This document shows positions 25,105-33,360 of a stretch of DNA of 64,000 bases, in pieces. The first letter of the stretch is position 1; each line of letters opens with the position of its first letter. Position numbers and translations under genes: made by a program. The stretch is from Pseudomonas cichorii. GTDB taxonomy: Bacteria; Pseudomonadota; Gammaproteobacteria; Pseudomonadales; Pseudomonadaceae. Location of the stretch: the NCBI RefSeq assembly GCF_003700275.1, contig NZ_RBRE01000083.1:62001-126000 (forward strand), written 5' to 3'. The notes under the pieces are model-generated. The model did no database searches and was not told where the DNA came from. It was given only the letters and a program-made list of their open reading frames with translations.

Positions 25105-25686
25105 TCATGCCCGACGGCGTGCGTGCTGTTCCAGCCGGTTCTGCAAGCGGTACAGGTAAGCGAAACCCTGTTCCCAGCGTTGATGGCCAGACTTGACGTT
25201 GATGTGCCCTGCCTGACTCAGGAATCCGACTTCTGCGCCCCAGCGACGGGCCATTTCCAGAGCGCGCTGGGAGCTGACGGCAGGGTCGTTGTCCGAACTG
25301 ACGATCTGTGTCGGGAACGGCAGCAGGTCCTTGGGGATCGGGGCAAAATTGCGCAACGCTGGTGGACAGTTGGGACGCTCGACGTCGGCCGGCGCCACCA
25401 GCAAGGCACCATGCACCTGGCGCAAGGATTCCAGCGGAGCCAGTTGCGCCCAATGCGCCACCGTGATGCAACCCAGGCTATGCGCGATCAGGATCACTGG
25501 CGTGTCATGTGCAGAAATCATCCGCTGCAACTCGCCGACCCAGTCTTCACGACGAGGGCGGAGCCAGTCGGACTGCTCCACTCGCGCACTGTTGGGCAGA
25601 CTGGCCTGCCAGTGGCTTTGCCAATGATCTTCAGGCGACCCTTGCCAGCCTGGCACGATCAGATAACGGATCGACTCGTTGTGCAT
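25105..25686 (-). CDS. RBBP9/YdeN-family serine hydrolase
   Basis: A 193-residue alpha/beta hydrolase from the ATG at 25,686, which has an excellent AGGAGG seven bases upstream. Motifs: LIVPGWQGSPEDHWQSHWQ at the start, nucleophile serine in LIAHSLGC, acidic residue in VSSDNDPAVS and histidine in LSQAGHINV. RBBP9-type hydrolases are small esterases of uncertain substrate. It is the promoter-proximal gene before the AAA+ regulator (99 bp gap, same strand) and likely its operon partner. Confidence 0.83.
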   Translation of the reverse strand: MHNESIRYLIVPGWQGSPEDHWQSHWQASLPNSARVEQSDWLRPRREDWVGELQRMISAHDTPVILIAHSLGCITVAHWAQLAPLESLRQVHGALLVAPADVERPNCPPALRNFAPIPKDLLPFPTQIVSSDNDPAVSSQRALEMARRWGAEVGFLSQAGHINVKSGHQRWEQGFAYLYRLQNRLEQHARRRA

Positions 25687-26079
25687 GGGTTGCCTCCTGC
25701 AGATGGGCATTCATGGAACGAGTATAGGGACGAAACTTATATCCGATAAGGAATAAGTAGCTATTTATTAATACCCTTAAGGAATATGCAAAGCCAAAAA
25801 AAAAGGAACCGCCCCCTGTCTCAAGGACGATCCCTCTAAAAATCGCTTTCACAGGGGAAGATAAACACCTTCGGTTACAGGATGACGACAACAAAGGAAA
25901 ACTCCGACAACACGTTTGCGCCCTATATGACCGGGTATGCATTCAGTCAGGCAACACTTGCACAATTGTCATAAATGCTTCCATTCTTTGACAGCGGTAC
26001 CGGGCAAAGGAGTTGCCACCGGGTACCCTGTCGGGCACGCCCGACCTTGCACCAACCGATGACAGGAAGGGTCATGCAT
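25687..26079. promoter_or_regulatory. Divergent intergenic region between the hydrolase and AraC-type genes
   Basis: About 390 bp with no credible gene. The part next to the hydrolase is AT-rich and contains TTATATCCGATAAGGAATAA and CCCTTAAGGAATATGC (25,738-25,790), which resemble sulfur-responsive (CysB-like) boxes. A run of nine A lies at about 25,796-25,804. The AraC-side promoter is not evident. Confidence 0.4.
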
Positions 26080-27072
26080 ATGCCCGAGTCAAACAGCCTT
26101 GCCACCTGGAACCGCGCCCTGCGCAAACAACTCGACGCCCTGAACCTCGACAGCCTGGAGCTGTGCAAGGCTGCCGGGCTCGATCCACTGCACGTCGATG
26201 CACCCGACGCCGGACACACGTCGCACGCAACCCGGCGCTTCTGGCAACTGGCAGTCCAGGCCAGCGGTGATCCGGCACTGGGTTTGCGGGTATCACGCTT
26301 CGTCAGCCCGACCACCTTTCATGCGCTGGGCTACACCCTGGTGGCCAGCGAGTCGTTGCGCGAAGTCTTCGAGCGCATCGTGCGCTACCACTCGGTGGCC
26401 AATGACGCACTGGTCCTGAGCTTCAGGCGAGTCGGCGAACGTTATGAGTTGAGTTTCAATGCACCGGCAGATGCCCCGCTACCCGCCCCCGAAGTGCTGG
26501 ATGCCTTCGCCGCCATCTATGTACGCACCTGTCGTAACCGGCTGGGACGAGGCTATGCGCCGCTGAGTGTCCACTTGCAGCGCCGCGCACCGGAAAACCC
26601 GCAACCCTGGCACGACTTCTTCCGTGCACCGCTGCACTTCTCGGCGGAAGAAAACCTGCTGGAATTCGCCAGCGCTGACTTTGACAGCCATCTGGACGAC
26701 AACCTGGCGCCCCTGAACGAGCCAAGCCAGTACGCGGAACAACATCAACCGCTGATATGGGAACAGCGCGTGCGTTCAGCCATCGAAAGCCTGCTCCCGG
26801 AAGGCGAACCCTCGGCCGAAAGCATTGCCCAGGCCTTGAACCTGAGCCCGCGCAGCCTGCAACGACACCTGGCCGACGAAGGCTGCCGTTATGACCTGCT
26901 GCTCAAGCAATGTCGCCAGAACCTGGCGTTGCTGCACATCAATGACCCGCTGGTTTCCCTGAGCGAAGCCGCTTACCTGCTGGGATTTGCCGATACCGAC
27001 AGCCTGAACCGCGCCTTCAAACGCTGGACGGGGCAGACACCGGAGCAGTATCGCAATGCGTTGGCGAGGTGA
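26080..27072 (+). CDS. AraC-family transcriptional regulator with Arabinose_bd-type N-terminal domain
   Basis: A 330-residue regulator. The ATG at 26,080 is nine bases after AGGAAGG. An ATG two codons earlier would be too close to it. The N-terminal ligand domain (residues about 20-205) contains HATRRFWQLAVQASGDPALGLRV and FHALGYTLVASESLREVFERI, as in OruR-type regulators. The C-terminal double helix-turn-helix contains SAESIAQALNLSPRSLQRHLADEG and SLSEAAYLLGFADTDSLNRAFKRWTGQTPEQYR. The effector and targets are unknown. It is transcribed away from the sulfur hydrolase genes. Confidence 0.87.
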   Translation: MPESNSLATWNRALRKQLDALNLDSLELCKAAGLDPLHVDAPDAGHTSHATRRFWQLAVQASGDPALGLRVSRFVSPTTFHALGYTLVASESLREVFERIVRYHSVANDALVLSFRRVGERYELSFNAPADAPLPAPEVLDAFAAIYVRTCRNRLGRGYAPLSVHLQRRAPENPQPWHDFFRAPLHFSAEENLLEFASADFDSHLDDNLAPLNEPSQYAEQHQPLIWEQRVRSAIESLLPEGEPSAESIAQALNLSPRSLQRHLADEGCRYDLLLKQCRQNLALLHINDPLVSLSEAAYLLGFADTDSLNRAFKRWTGQTPEQYRNALAR

Positions 27073-27210
27073 ACTGCAGCGCTGCCATCACTTGACCACC
27101 TGTTGTATTCAGACGGTCTCAGTAAATCCAAACGCCATGAAAACCTCATGTCCACTGGTCACGATCAAACGTGGAGGCTTTAAAGGTTTGCTGGTAAATT
27201 CGCCGCCGAA

Positions 27211-27301
27211 AACGAAAAAACCCACCGTAAGGTGGGTTCTTCGTGAATCACTTTCGCATGTCCGCGGGTGGAGGCTTTCGCCCTCGTTTCCCTCGGCTAG
27301 T
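27211..27301 (-). ncRNA. Candidate small RNA, about 90 nt, with clear promoter and terminator
   Basis: On the minus strand there is a near-consensus sigma70 promoter: TTGACG (27,336-27,331), a 17-base spacer and TATATT (27,313-27,308). Transcription should begin near 27,301. It would end at a textbook rho-independent terminator: stem AACCCACC (27,238-27,231), loop TTAC, GGTGGGTT (27,226-27,219) and then a T-rich tail to about 27,211. The transcript contains a GNRA-capped hairpin (GAGGGCGAAAGCCTC) and a second short hairpin with GGA in its loop, but no plausible reading frame. I cannot match it to a named Pseudomonas sRNA. It starts inside the leader of the divergently read HEPN gene. Confidence 0.7.
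27219..27238 (-). terminator. Rho-independent terminator of the candidate small RNA
   Basis: An 8-bp perfect stem (AACCCACC/GGTGGGTT) with a 4-base loop, followed on the minus strand by TTTTCGTTTT. On the plus strand the following sequence is only weakly T-rich, so the main direction is minus, although it could also stop AraC gene read-through. Confidence 0.85.
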
Positions 27302-27307
27302 GACCGC

Positions 27308-27336
27308 AATATAAGGATATTCACGGGTGTCGTCAA
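27308..27336 (-). promoter_or_regulatory. Sigma70 promoter of the candidate small RNA
   Basis: TTGACG, then 17 bases, then TATATT on the minus strand, with five of six consensus matches in both boxes. The -35 box overlaps codons 2-4 of the divergent HEPN gene. The -10 box overlaps the region of that gene's ribosome-binding site. Confidence 0.75.
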
Positions 27337-28004
27337 CGCTTGCCCAACCTCTCGCACCAGCTATCCGCCTCGCTTTATCGCCGGCAAGATTTGCAACTTA
27401 CGAAGCCGCAGCCAGAGCATCAGGGCTCTCCCCTGAAGATGCAGTGACGCTGTATGCATGGAACGCCCACGTTTCAGGAGCCCTGCTGACTCCACTGCAC
27501 ATTTGTGAGGTAGCTGTGCGCAATGCAGTAGCGGATGCCCTGACGGCTGTTTATGGAAAACACTGGCCCTGGGACAGAAATTTTGAAAACAGTCTGCCGA
27601 TATCCAAAGGGCTTGGTTACCAGCAGCGGCAGGACCTGATCAACACCCGTACCCGGTTCCGCACCACAGACCGCATTGTTGTCGAACTCAAATTCGTGTT
27701 CTGGGAAAAGATGTTTACCAGCCGCCACGATCAACGAATCTGGAACGCGCACCTCTTTTCGCTGTTTCCGAACCTGGACCCGACGCAGACGGTTTCAGCT
27801 CACAGACTGAGGCTGGCAACGGATCTGGAGGCTATCCGCCTGCTGCGTAACCGGATTGCCCATCATGAACCGATCTTCAAGCGCAACCTGAGCGAGGAGT
27901 TTTCAAAGGTGCATGATCTGGTTGAGGCTCGGTGCCAAGTATCGGCAGCATGGATGCTAGGGGAGCAAATGGCTCTTGCAGCTATCCAGGCCAAACCGTT
28001 TTGA
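27327..28004 (+). CDS. Abi-like HEPN-domain protein
   Basis: A 225-residue protein with a GTG start at 27,327 and AAGGA ten bases upstream. The C-terminal region has the conserved HEPN ribonuclease-type motif R-N-x4-H in LEAIRLLRNRIAHHEPIF, and the N-terminal part (LYAWNAHVSGALLTPLHICEVAVRNAVADAL) matches the Abi_2/AbiD-F group. Many such proteins are phage-abortive RNases or toxins, but chromosomal stand-alone copies are also widespread in pseudomonads, and function here is not shown. No protein antitoxin gene (such as MNT) is adjacent. A small RNA gene diverges from its start. The active-site residues appear intact. Confidence 0.78.
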   Translation: MSSTLAQPLAPAIRLALSPARFATYEAAARASGLSPEDAVTLYAWNAHVSGALLTPLHICEVAVRNAVADALTAVYGKHWPWDRNFENSLPISKGLGYQQRQDLINTRTRFRTTDRIVVELKFVFWEKMFTSRHDQRIWNAHLFSLFPNLDPTQTVSAHRLRLATDLEAIRLLRNRIAHHEPIFKRNLSEEFSKVHDLVEARCQVSAAWMLGEQMALAAIQAKPF

Positions 28005-28033
28005 GGCGACTGCTCAGCGATATTCGATGTGAG

Positions 28034-28744
28034 TCAGCTCACCACCTTTGCCCGTGAATAATTGGCCACCTTGCGCAACCCGAGCACATCGAAGACTTCC
28101 AGTTGCTCGTCTCCAAGACGCACGATCTTGCGCTGCTGCAGGTCTTCGAGCTCTTCCAGCAAGGCTGCTCGGGACAGCGATAAGGTTTCCATGGCGTGGA
28201 TATCGTCCAGTGCAATCAGGCGCCGTGCATGGCTCAAATTGCCATAGCCTTCACATAGCAGCAGCAAGCGCCAGGCCACTTGTGCCCTGGCCGGTAGCTG
28301 TTTCAGTTTCTCGGGAGCGGGCAAGGCCAGGCCCAGTTTCTGGCTGAGGAGCGCCTCGAAGGCACGCCAGTGCTGCGGGTTGTTTTCCAGGCACTGAATC
28401 AGGGTTTCCTGGGGAATATGCAGGAAGATCGTCTGATCCACCGAGTAGGCGTCCTGCATACGCGGCATGCCGTCGAACAGCGAAACCTCACCAAACCAGT
28501 AAGGCGGTCTGACTTCCGCCAGTCGTGGCGTCAGGCGTTGTTCATGAGCGGCGCCCATACGTACCGTGCCTTCGAGCAGCACATACAGTCCGCACGGCGG
28601 GTCGCCTTTTTCAAACAGCAGCTTGCCGGGTGTCTTGCGTCGCTGCCGAGCGGCGTCAAGCAGGCTATCCTGCAAATCGGCAGGTAAATGTGTAAACCAG
28701 TAATCGGACAGTAATCGTGACCGCCATCCCGCTCCATTTGTCAT
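28034..28744 (-). CDS. Crp/Fnr-family transcriptional regulator
   Basis: A 236-residue protein from the ATG at 28,744 (GGGAG 6-10 bases upstream). The N-terminal cyclic-nucleotide-binding fold covers about residues 20-135 (KLLFEKGDPPCGLYVLLEGTVRMG and PYWFGEVSLFDGMPRMQDAYS). The C-terminal region (about 150-225) is a Crp-type helix-turn-helix, LSLSRAALLEELEDLQQRKIVRL. The cAMP-contacting arginine-serine pair of Crp is not present in the usual form (GMPRMQDA), so the ligand, if any, is unknown. It is divergent from the Mpo1-like gene. Confidence 0.83.
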   Translation of the reverse strand: MTNGAGWRSRLLSDYWFTHLPADLQDSLLDAARQRRKTPGKLLFEKGDPPCGLYVLLEGTVRMGAAHEQRLTPRLAEVRPPYWFGEVSLFDGMPRMQDAYSVDQTIFLHIPQETLIQCLENNPQHWRAFEALLSQKLGLALPAPEKLKQLPARAQVAWRLLLLCEGYGNLSHARRLIALDDIHAMETLSLSRAALLEELEDLQQRKIVRLGDEQLEVFDVLGLRKVANYSRAKVVS

Positions 28745-28828
28745 GTTTGCTCCCTTTTTTTCCAAACGCTCGTATTGCAAAAGCGATACGGTAGCTCAAC
28801 CCGATAATCGTCTCAGGCAGGAATAATA

Positions 28829-29353
28829 ATGAAAAACCTTGTCGATCATCTCAGCCAATACGCCGCCTATCACCGTGATTCGCGCAATATCGTGACCCAC
28901 TTCGTAGGTATTCCGCTGATTGTGCTTGCTGTAGCGGTGTTGCTGTCGCGTCCGGGCTGGGAAGTGGCCGGGTTCTGGCTGTCGCCTGCGGCGCTGGTGG
29001 CGCTGGCTTCGACCGTGTTCTACCTCAGGCTCGACCGGGTGCTGGGCGTAGTGATGGCGGTGATGCTGGGACTTTGTATCTGGGCGGGCGCAAACCTGGC
29101 GCAACAAGCGACCATGGTCTGGCTGAGTGCGGGTGTCGGGCTGTTCGTGATCGGCTGGATCATCCAGTTCATCGGCCACTATTACGAAGGCCGCAAACCG
29201 GCGTTCGTGGATGACGTGATGGGCCTGATCATCGGCCCCCTGTTCGTGGTCGCGGAACTGGCGTTTCTGATGGGCATGCGCAAGGCGTTGCAGCACAGCA
29301 TCGAAGAGCGTGTCGGCCCGGTCAGGCGCAACACGCCAAAAGCAGCAGTGTAA
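28829..29353 (+). CDS. Mpo1-like (DUF962) membrane protein
   Basis: A 174-residue integral membrane protein. The N terminus MKNLVDHLSQYAAYHRDSRNIVTHFVGIP and later IIQFIGHYYEGRKPAFVDDVMGLIIGP contain the conserved histidines of the Mpo1/YGL010w family, whose yeast member is an iron-dependent dioxygenase acting on 2-hydroxy fatty acids. Four to five hydrophobic helices are present. The start has CAGGAA about 6-11 bases upstream. Its function in bacteria is not established. Confidence 0.85.
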   Translation: MKNLVDHLSQYAAYHRDSRNIVTHFVGIPLIVLAVAVLLSRPGWEVAGFWLSPAALVALASTVFYLRLDRVLGVVMAVMLGLCIWAGANLAQQATMVWLSAGVGLFVIGWIIQFIGHYYEGRKPAFVDDVMGLIIGPLFVVAELAFLMGMRKALQHSIEERVGPVRRNTPKAAV

Positions 29354-29360
29354 AGCCTGC

Positions 29361-29397
29361 GTAGGAGCGAATTCATTCGCGAATGAATTCGCTCTAC
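29361..29397. repeat. REP-type extragenic palindrome
   Basis: GTAGGAGCGAATTCATTCGC is followed directly by its inverted copy GAATGAATTCGCTCTAC. It lies between the convergent Mpo1-like and cysA genes. Confidence 0.88.
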
Positions 29398-29406
29398 AGG
29401 TGGCGG

Positions 29407-30393
29407 CTAGACGCCCTGGAGCTTCTGCCAGACCTTGGGCTTGAAGAACAGCGTCTCGCCCCGCGCCAGACCGACCAGGCTGTCGTGATCCTTCACCACT
29501 TCGACTTCGATCAGCTCGCTCTGACCTTCAGCCTTGAGGGTCACTCGCGTGGTGGCGCCCAACGGGCGGATGTCGCGGACTTCGGCGGCATGGTGGTCTT
29601 CCAGCTCCTGCCGTGACAGCGATACTTCGTGCGGGCGGAACAACACCTGGCCATCACCGAGGCTCAAGCGGTTCGAGTCGCCAAGGAAGTGGTAGACGAA
29701 GTCGTTGGACGGTGCCTCGTAAACCTCTCCAGGCGAGCCGATCTGCTCGATCACACCCTTGTTCATCACCACGATGCGGTCAGCCACTTCCATGGCCTCT
29801 TCCTGGTCGTGGGTCACGAACACCGAAGTCAGGTTGATGTCTTCGTGCAGGCGCGCCAGCCAGCGACGCAGCTCCTTACGCACCTTGGCATCCAGCGCAC
29901 CGAACGGTTCGTCCAGCAGCAACACCTTGGGCTCGACCGCCAGGGCACGCGCCAGGGCAATACGCTGACGCTGACCACCGGAAAGCTGCTCGGGGTAACG
30001 GTCGGCCAGCCAGTCCAGTTGCACCATGTTCAACAGCTCATGAACCTTGGCGGCGATCTGGGTTTCGTTCGGGCGCTGATTCTTGGGCTTCATGCGCAGG
30101 CCAAACGCGACGTTGTCGAACACCGTCATGTGCCGGAACAGCGCGTAATGCTGGAATACGAACCCGACGTTGCGGTCACGTACATCGTGCCCGGAGACGT
30201 CTTCGCCGTGGAACACGATGCTGCCGTTATCCGGGGTTTCCAGACCGGCAATGATGCGCAACAAGGTAGTCTTGCCGCAGCCTGACGGGCCGAGCAAGGC
30301 AACCAGTTCGCCACTCTGGATATCCAGAGTGATGTTGTTCAGGGCCTTGAAGGCGTTGAAGTTCTTGCTGACGTTACGGACTTCGATCGACAT
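29407..30393 (-). CDS. cysA: Sulfate/thiosulfate ABC transporter ATP-binding protein
   Basis: A 328-residue ATPase. Walker A ALLGPSGCGKTTLLR, Q-loop VGFVFQHYALFRHMTV, signature LSGGQRQRIALARAL, Walker B VLLLDEPFGALDAKVRKELRRWL and switch VTHDQEEAMEVAD are all intact, and a C-terminal TOBE-like domain follows (LFRPHEVSLSRQEL). It is the last gene of sbp-cysT-cysW-cysA, starting three bases after cysW. It energises sulfate and thiosulfate import. Confidence 0.94.
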   Translation of the reverse strand: MSIEVRNVSKNFNAFKALNNITLDIQSGELVALLGPSGCGKTTLLRIIAGLETPDNGSIVFHGEDVSGHDVRDRNVGFVFQHYALFRHMTVFDNVAFGLRMKPKNQRPNETQIAAKVHELLNMVQLDWLADRYPEQLSGGQRQRIALARALAVEPKVLLLDEPFGALDAKVRKELRRWLARLHEDINLTSVFVTHDQEEAMEVADRIVVMNKGVIEQIGSPGEVYEAPSNDFVYHFLGDSNRLSLGDGQVLFRPHEVSLSRQELEDHHAAEVRDIRPLGATTRVTLKAEGQSELIEVEVVKDHDSLVGLARGETLFFKPKVWQKLQGV

Positions 30394-30396
30394 GAT

Positions 30397-31269
30397 TTAT
30401 TCCTCCGCCGCGCTTTGGCGCAGACGGTTAATGCGGGATTCGCTCCACTGCTTGAGCAGCAGGATGAACAGCGCCAGGATCAGCAACAGGCTTGCCACGG
30501 CAAAGGCTGCGACGTGGTTGTACTCGTTGTAGAGGATTTCGACGTGCAGCGGCAAGGTGTTGGTGACGCCGCGGATGTGGCCGGAAACCACCGACACCGC
30601 ACCGAACTCACCCATGGCCCGTGCGGTACAGAGCACCACGCCGTAGATCAGGCCCCATTTGATATTGGGCACCGTGACGTGCCAGAACATTTGCCAGCCG
30701 TTGGCGCCCAGCAGGCGCGCAGCTTCTTCTTCCTGCGTGCCCTGCTCCTGCATCAGCGGGATCAGCTCACGCGCCACGAACGGCACGGTCACGAAGATGG
30801 TCGCCAGTACGATGCCCGGCAAGGCAAATACGATCTGGATATCGTGATCCTGTAGCCATGGCCCGAAAAAGCCCTGGGCACCGAACATCAGCACATACAC
30901 CAGACCGGCGATGACCGGCGACACCGAAAACGGCAGGTCGATCAGGGTTACCAGAATGCTCTTGCCGCGGAACGAGTATTTACTCACGCACCAGGCCGCG
31001 CTGACTCCGAATATCACGTTGAGCGGCACCGAGATCAGCACCGCAATCACCGTGAGCTTGAGCGCCGACAGCGCATCGGGCTCAAGAATTGCCGAGAAGA
31101 ACGCACCCAGGCCGTTTTTCAGGCCTTGAGAAACCACGATGAACAGCGGCAACCCCAGGAACAGGGCAAAGATCAGCCAGCCAAGACCGATCAGGACCCG
31201 GCGTGCAACCGAGTTGCCACGGCGTGCAGCATTGGCATCGGCGGCGGCAGAAACAGATGAATAAGACAT
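30397..31269 (-). CDS. cysW: Sulfate ABC transporter permease CysW
   Basis: A 290-residue membrane protein with six helices. Its family motifs are YVLMFGAQGFFGPWLQDHDIQIVFA and the EAA loop QEEEAARLLGANGWQMFWHVTVPNIKWGLIYG, followed by GAVSVVSGHIRGVTNTLPL, characteristic of CysW. It forms the channel with CysT. There is a 10-base gap after cysT. Confidence 0.93.
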   Translation of the reverse strand: MSYSSVSAAADANAARRGNSVARRVLIGLGWLIFALFLGLPLFIVVSQGLKNGLGAFFSAILEPDALSALKLTVIAVLISVPLNVIFGVSAAWCVSKYSFRGKSILVTLIDLPFSVSPVIAGLVYVLMFGAQGFFGPWLQDHDIQIVFALPGIVLATIFVTVPFVARELIPLMQEQGTQEEEAARLLGANGWQMFWHVTVPNIKWGLIYGVVLCTARAMGEFGAVSVVSGHIRGVTNTLPLHVEILYNEYNHVAAFAVASLLLILALFILLLKQWSESRINRLRQSAAEE

Positions 31270-31279
31270 GCGCGCCTCC

Positions 31280-32101
31280 TCAGGATGGGGTTTCGATGCG
31301 CCGCTGCAACAAGTTGATCAGCAGCAGCAGAATGAAGGAAACCACCAGCATCATCACGCCGATAGCCGTCGCGCCGGTGTAGTCATACTGGTCGAGCTTG
31401 ACCATGATCAGCAGCGGCAGGATCTCGGTTTTCATCGGCATGTTGCCCGCGATGAAAATCACCGAGCCGTACTCGCCGACACCACGGGCAAACGCCAGGG
31501 CAAAACCGGTCAGCCACGCAGGCAACAAGGCAGGCACCAGAATGTAGCGGAACACCTGCAGCGGACGAGCGCCCAGGCAGGCCGCCGCTTCTTCCACCTC
31601 ACGCGGGATATCGGCCAGCACCGGCTGCACGGTCCGCACCACAAACGGCATGGTCACGAAGGTCAGCGCCAGGGTGATACCCAACGGGGTGTAGGCGATC
31701 TTGAAACCCAGGTCCGTGGCGAACTGCCCGACCAGCCCGTTGGGCGCATACAGCGCGGTCAGCGCAATACCGGCCACGGCAGTGGGCAGGGCGAACGGCA
31801 GATCGATCATCGCATCGATGATCTTGCGTCCGGGGAAGGTATAGCGCACCAGCACCCAGGCCAGCAGCGTACCGATGACGCCGTTGATCAGGGCTGCATA
31901 GAACGCGGTGCCGAAACTCAGCTTCAAGGCCGCGATCACCCGTGGAGCGGTGATGATGGTCCAGAACTGATCCCAGGTAAGCTGCGCGGCATGCACGAAC
32001 ATGGCCGCCAGCGGTATAAGCACAATCAGACTGAGGTACACCAAGGTGTAACCCAGCGTCAGCCCGAAGCCGGGTATGACGGGGGAGATACGACGCGACA
32101 T
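31280..32101 (-). CDS. cysT: Sulfate ABC transporter permease CysT
   Basis: A 273-residue membrane protein with six helices. The N terminus (SPVIPGFGLTLGYTLVYLSLIVLIPL) and the EAA loop EVEEAAACLGARPLQVFRYILVPALLPAWLTG, then GSVIFIAGNMPMKTEI, identify CysT (also called CysU). It follows sbp after a 106-bp gap that contains two strong hairpins. Confidence 0.93.
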   Translation of the reverse strand: MSRRISPVIPGFGLTLGYTLVYLSLIVLIPLAAMFVHAAQLTWDQFWTIITAPRVIAALKLSFGTAFYAALINGVIGTLLAWVLVRYTFPGRKIIDAMIDLPFALPTAVAGIALTALYAPNGLVGQFATDLGFKIAYTPLGITLALTFVTMPFVVRTVQPVLADIPREVEEAAACLGARPLQVFRYILVPALLPAWLTGFALAFARGVGEYGSVIFIAGNMPMKTEILPLLIMVKLDQYDYTGATAIGVMMLVVSFILLLLINLLQRRIETPS

Positions 32102-32127
32102 AAAAGTCCTTGGTTACGCTTGCACAA

Positions 32128-32194
32128 AGCCCGGAATCGAATCCGGGCTAATGAACGTGTCCTGGCGGCAGAGCCTTGTCGGCAATGCCGCCAG
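32128..32194 (-). promoter_or_regulatory. Two tandem stem-loops between sbp and cysT
   Basis: AGCCCGGA (32,128-32,135) pairs with TCCGGGCT (32,142-32,149), and CTGGCGGCA (32,162-32,170) pairs with TGCCGCCAG (32,186-32,194). Neither has a T-run, so they look like mRNA-stabilising or partial-attenuation hairpins that would let the binding protein be made in excess over the permease and ATPase. Confidence 0.7.
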
Positions 32195-32207
32195 GTTGCA
32201 CAGATTA

Positions 32208-33215
32208 TTACTGCGCCTGGTAAATCTGGTCGAACACACCACCGTCATTGAAAAATTTCGGCTGCGCAGTTTTCCAGCCGCCAAAGTCTTTGTCGATAGT
32301 CACCAGCTCCAGTTTGGGGAATTGCTTCTCGTATTTGGCAGCGACTTCAGCATCACGCGGGCGATAGAAGTTCTTGGCCGCGATTTCCTGACCAGCCTTG
32401 CTGTACAGGTGCTTCAGGTATTCGGTTGCGACTTCGGTATTGCCCTTCTTCTCGGCGTTCTTGTCGACTACCGCGACTGGCGGCTCGGCCAGGATCGACA
32501 GCGAAGGCACGACGATCTCGAACTTGTCGGTACCACCGTCTTCCTTCAGGGCCAGGAACGCTTCGTTTTCCCAGGCCAGCAACACGTCACCCTGACCGTT
32601 GTTGACGAAGGTAATGGTCGAACCGCGTGCGCCGGTATCCAGAATCGGCACATGCTTGAACAGGGTCTGCACATATTCCTTGGCCTTGGCTTCGCTGCCG
32701 CCGGACTTCAGGCCATAGGCCCAGGCTGCCAGGAAGTTCCAGCGGGCGCCGCCACTGGTTTTCGGGTTCGGGGTAATGACCGAGACATCAGGCTTGATCA
32801 GGTCGCCCCAGTCCTTGATGCCCTTGGGGTTGCCCTTGCGCACCAGGAATACGATGGTCGAGGTGTATGGCGTGCTCGCATCCGGCAGGCGGGTCTGCCA
32901 GTTTTCCGGAAGGCTCTTGCCCAGCTTGGCGATTTCGTCGATGTCACCGGCCAGCGCCAGAGTCACCACGTCAGCGCGCAGGCCGTCGATGACCGCCCGG
33001 CCCTGCTTGCCCGAACCGCCGTGGGATTGCTTGACGGTAACGGTGTCGTCCGGGTGAGTCTTCTTCCAGTGGCTGGCGAACTCGGCGTTGTACTCCTGAT
33101 ACAGCTCGCGTGTCGGATCATAGGACACGTTGAGCAATTCATAATCCTTGGCAACAGCGGAACCGGCAAAAACAGCACTGGCGAGAGCGGCCAGGGCAAA
33201 ACGGCGAATGGACAT
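32208..33215 (-). CDS. sbp: Sulfate-binding periplasmic protein
   Basis: Translated from the ATG at 33,215 (AGGAGC ten bases upstream) the protein has 335 residues. The signal peptide is MSIRRFALAALASAVFAGSAVA. The mature part begins KDYELLNVSYDPTRELYQEYN, the standard Sbp opening, and contains VKQSHGGSGKQGRAVIDGL and NPKTSGGARWNFLAAW, which line the sulfate site in this family. It binds sulfate in the periplasm for CysTWA. Confidence 0.93.
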   Translation of the reverse strand: MSIRRFALAALASAVFAGSAVAKDYELLNVSYDPTRELYQEYNAEFASHWKKTHPDDTVTVKQSHGGSGKQGRAVIDGLRADVVTLALAGDIDEIAKLGKSLPENWQTRLPDASTPYTSTIVFLVRKGNPKGIKDWGDLIKPDVSVITPNPKTSGGARWNFLAAWAYGLKSGGSEAKAKEYVQTLFKHVPILDTGARGSTITFVNNGQGDVLLAWENEAFLALKEDGGTDKFEIVVPSLSILAEPPVAVVDKNAEKKGNTEVATEYLKHLYSKAGQEIAAKNFYRPRDAEVAAKYEKQFPKLELVTIDKDFGGWKTAQPKFFNDGGVFDQIYQAQ

Positions 33216-33360
33216 AAGGTGAAGCTCCTGGAAATTCTGTGTGTTGGCTTTTTTCTGTTTTTCTTGGCGCATCACGACCGCATTCGGAAGGGTGCGTTGC
33301 TGTTCAGGGGTGAATCAGGAGTCAAGATGAAGCCCTCCGGTTAACCAGTCGGGTGCGGAA

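Noticed and set aside
31268..33344. Long plus-strand frames opposite cysT and sbp
   Set aside because: Low-information His/Gln/Arg-rich translations. The opposite strand carries complete sulfate transporter genes.
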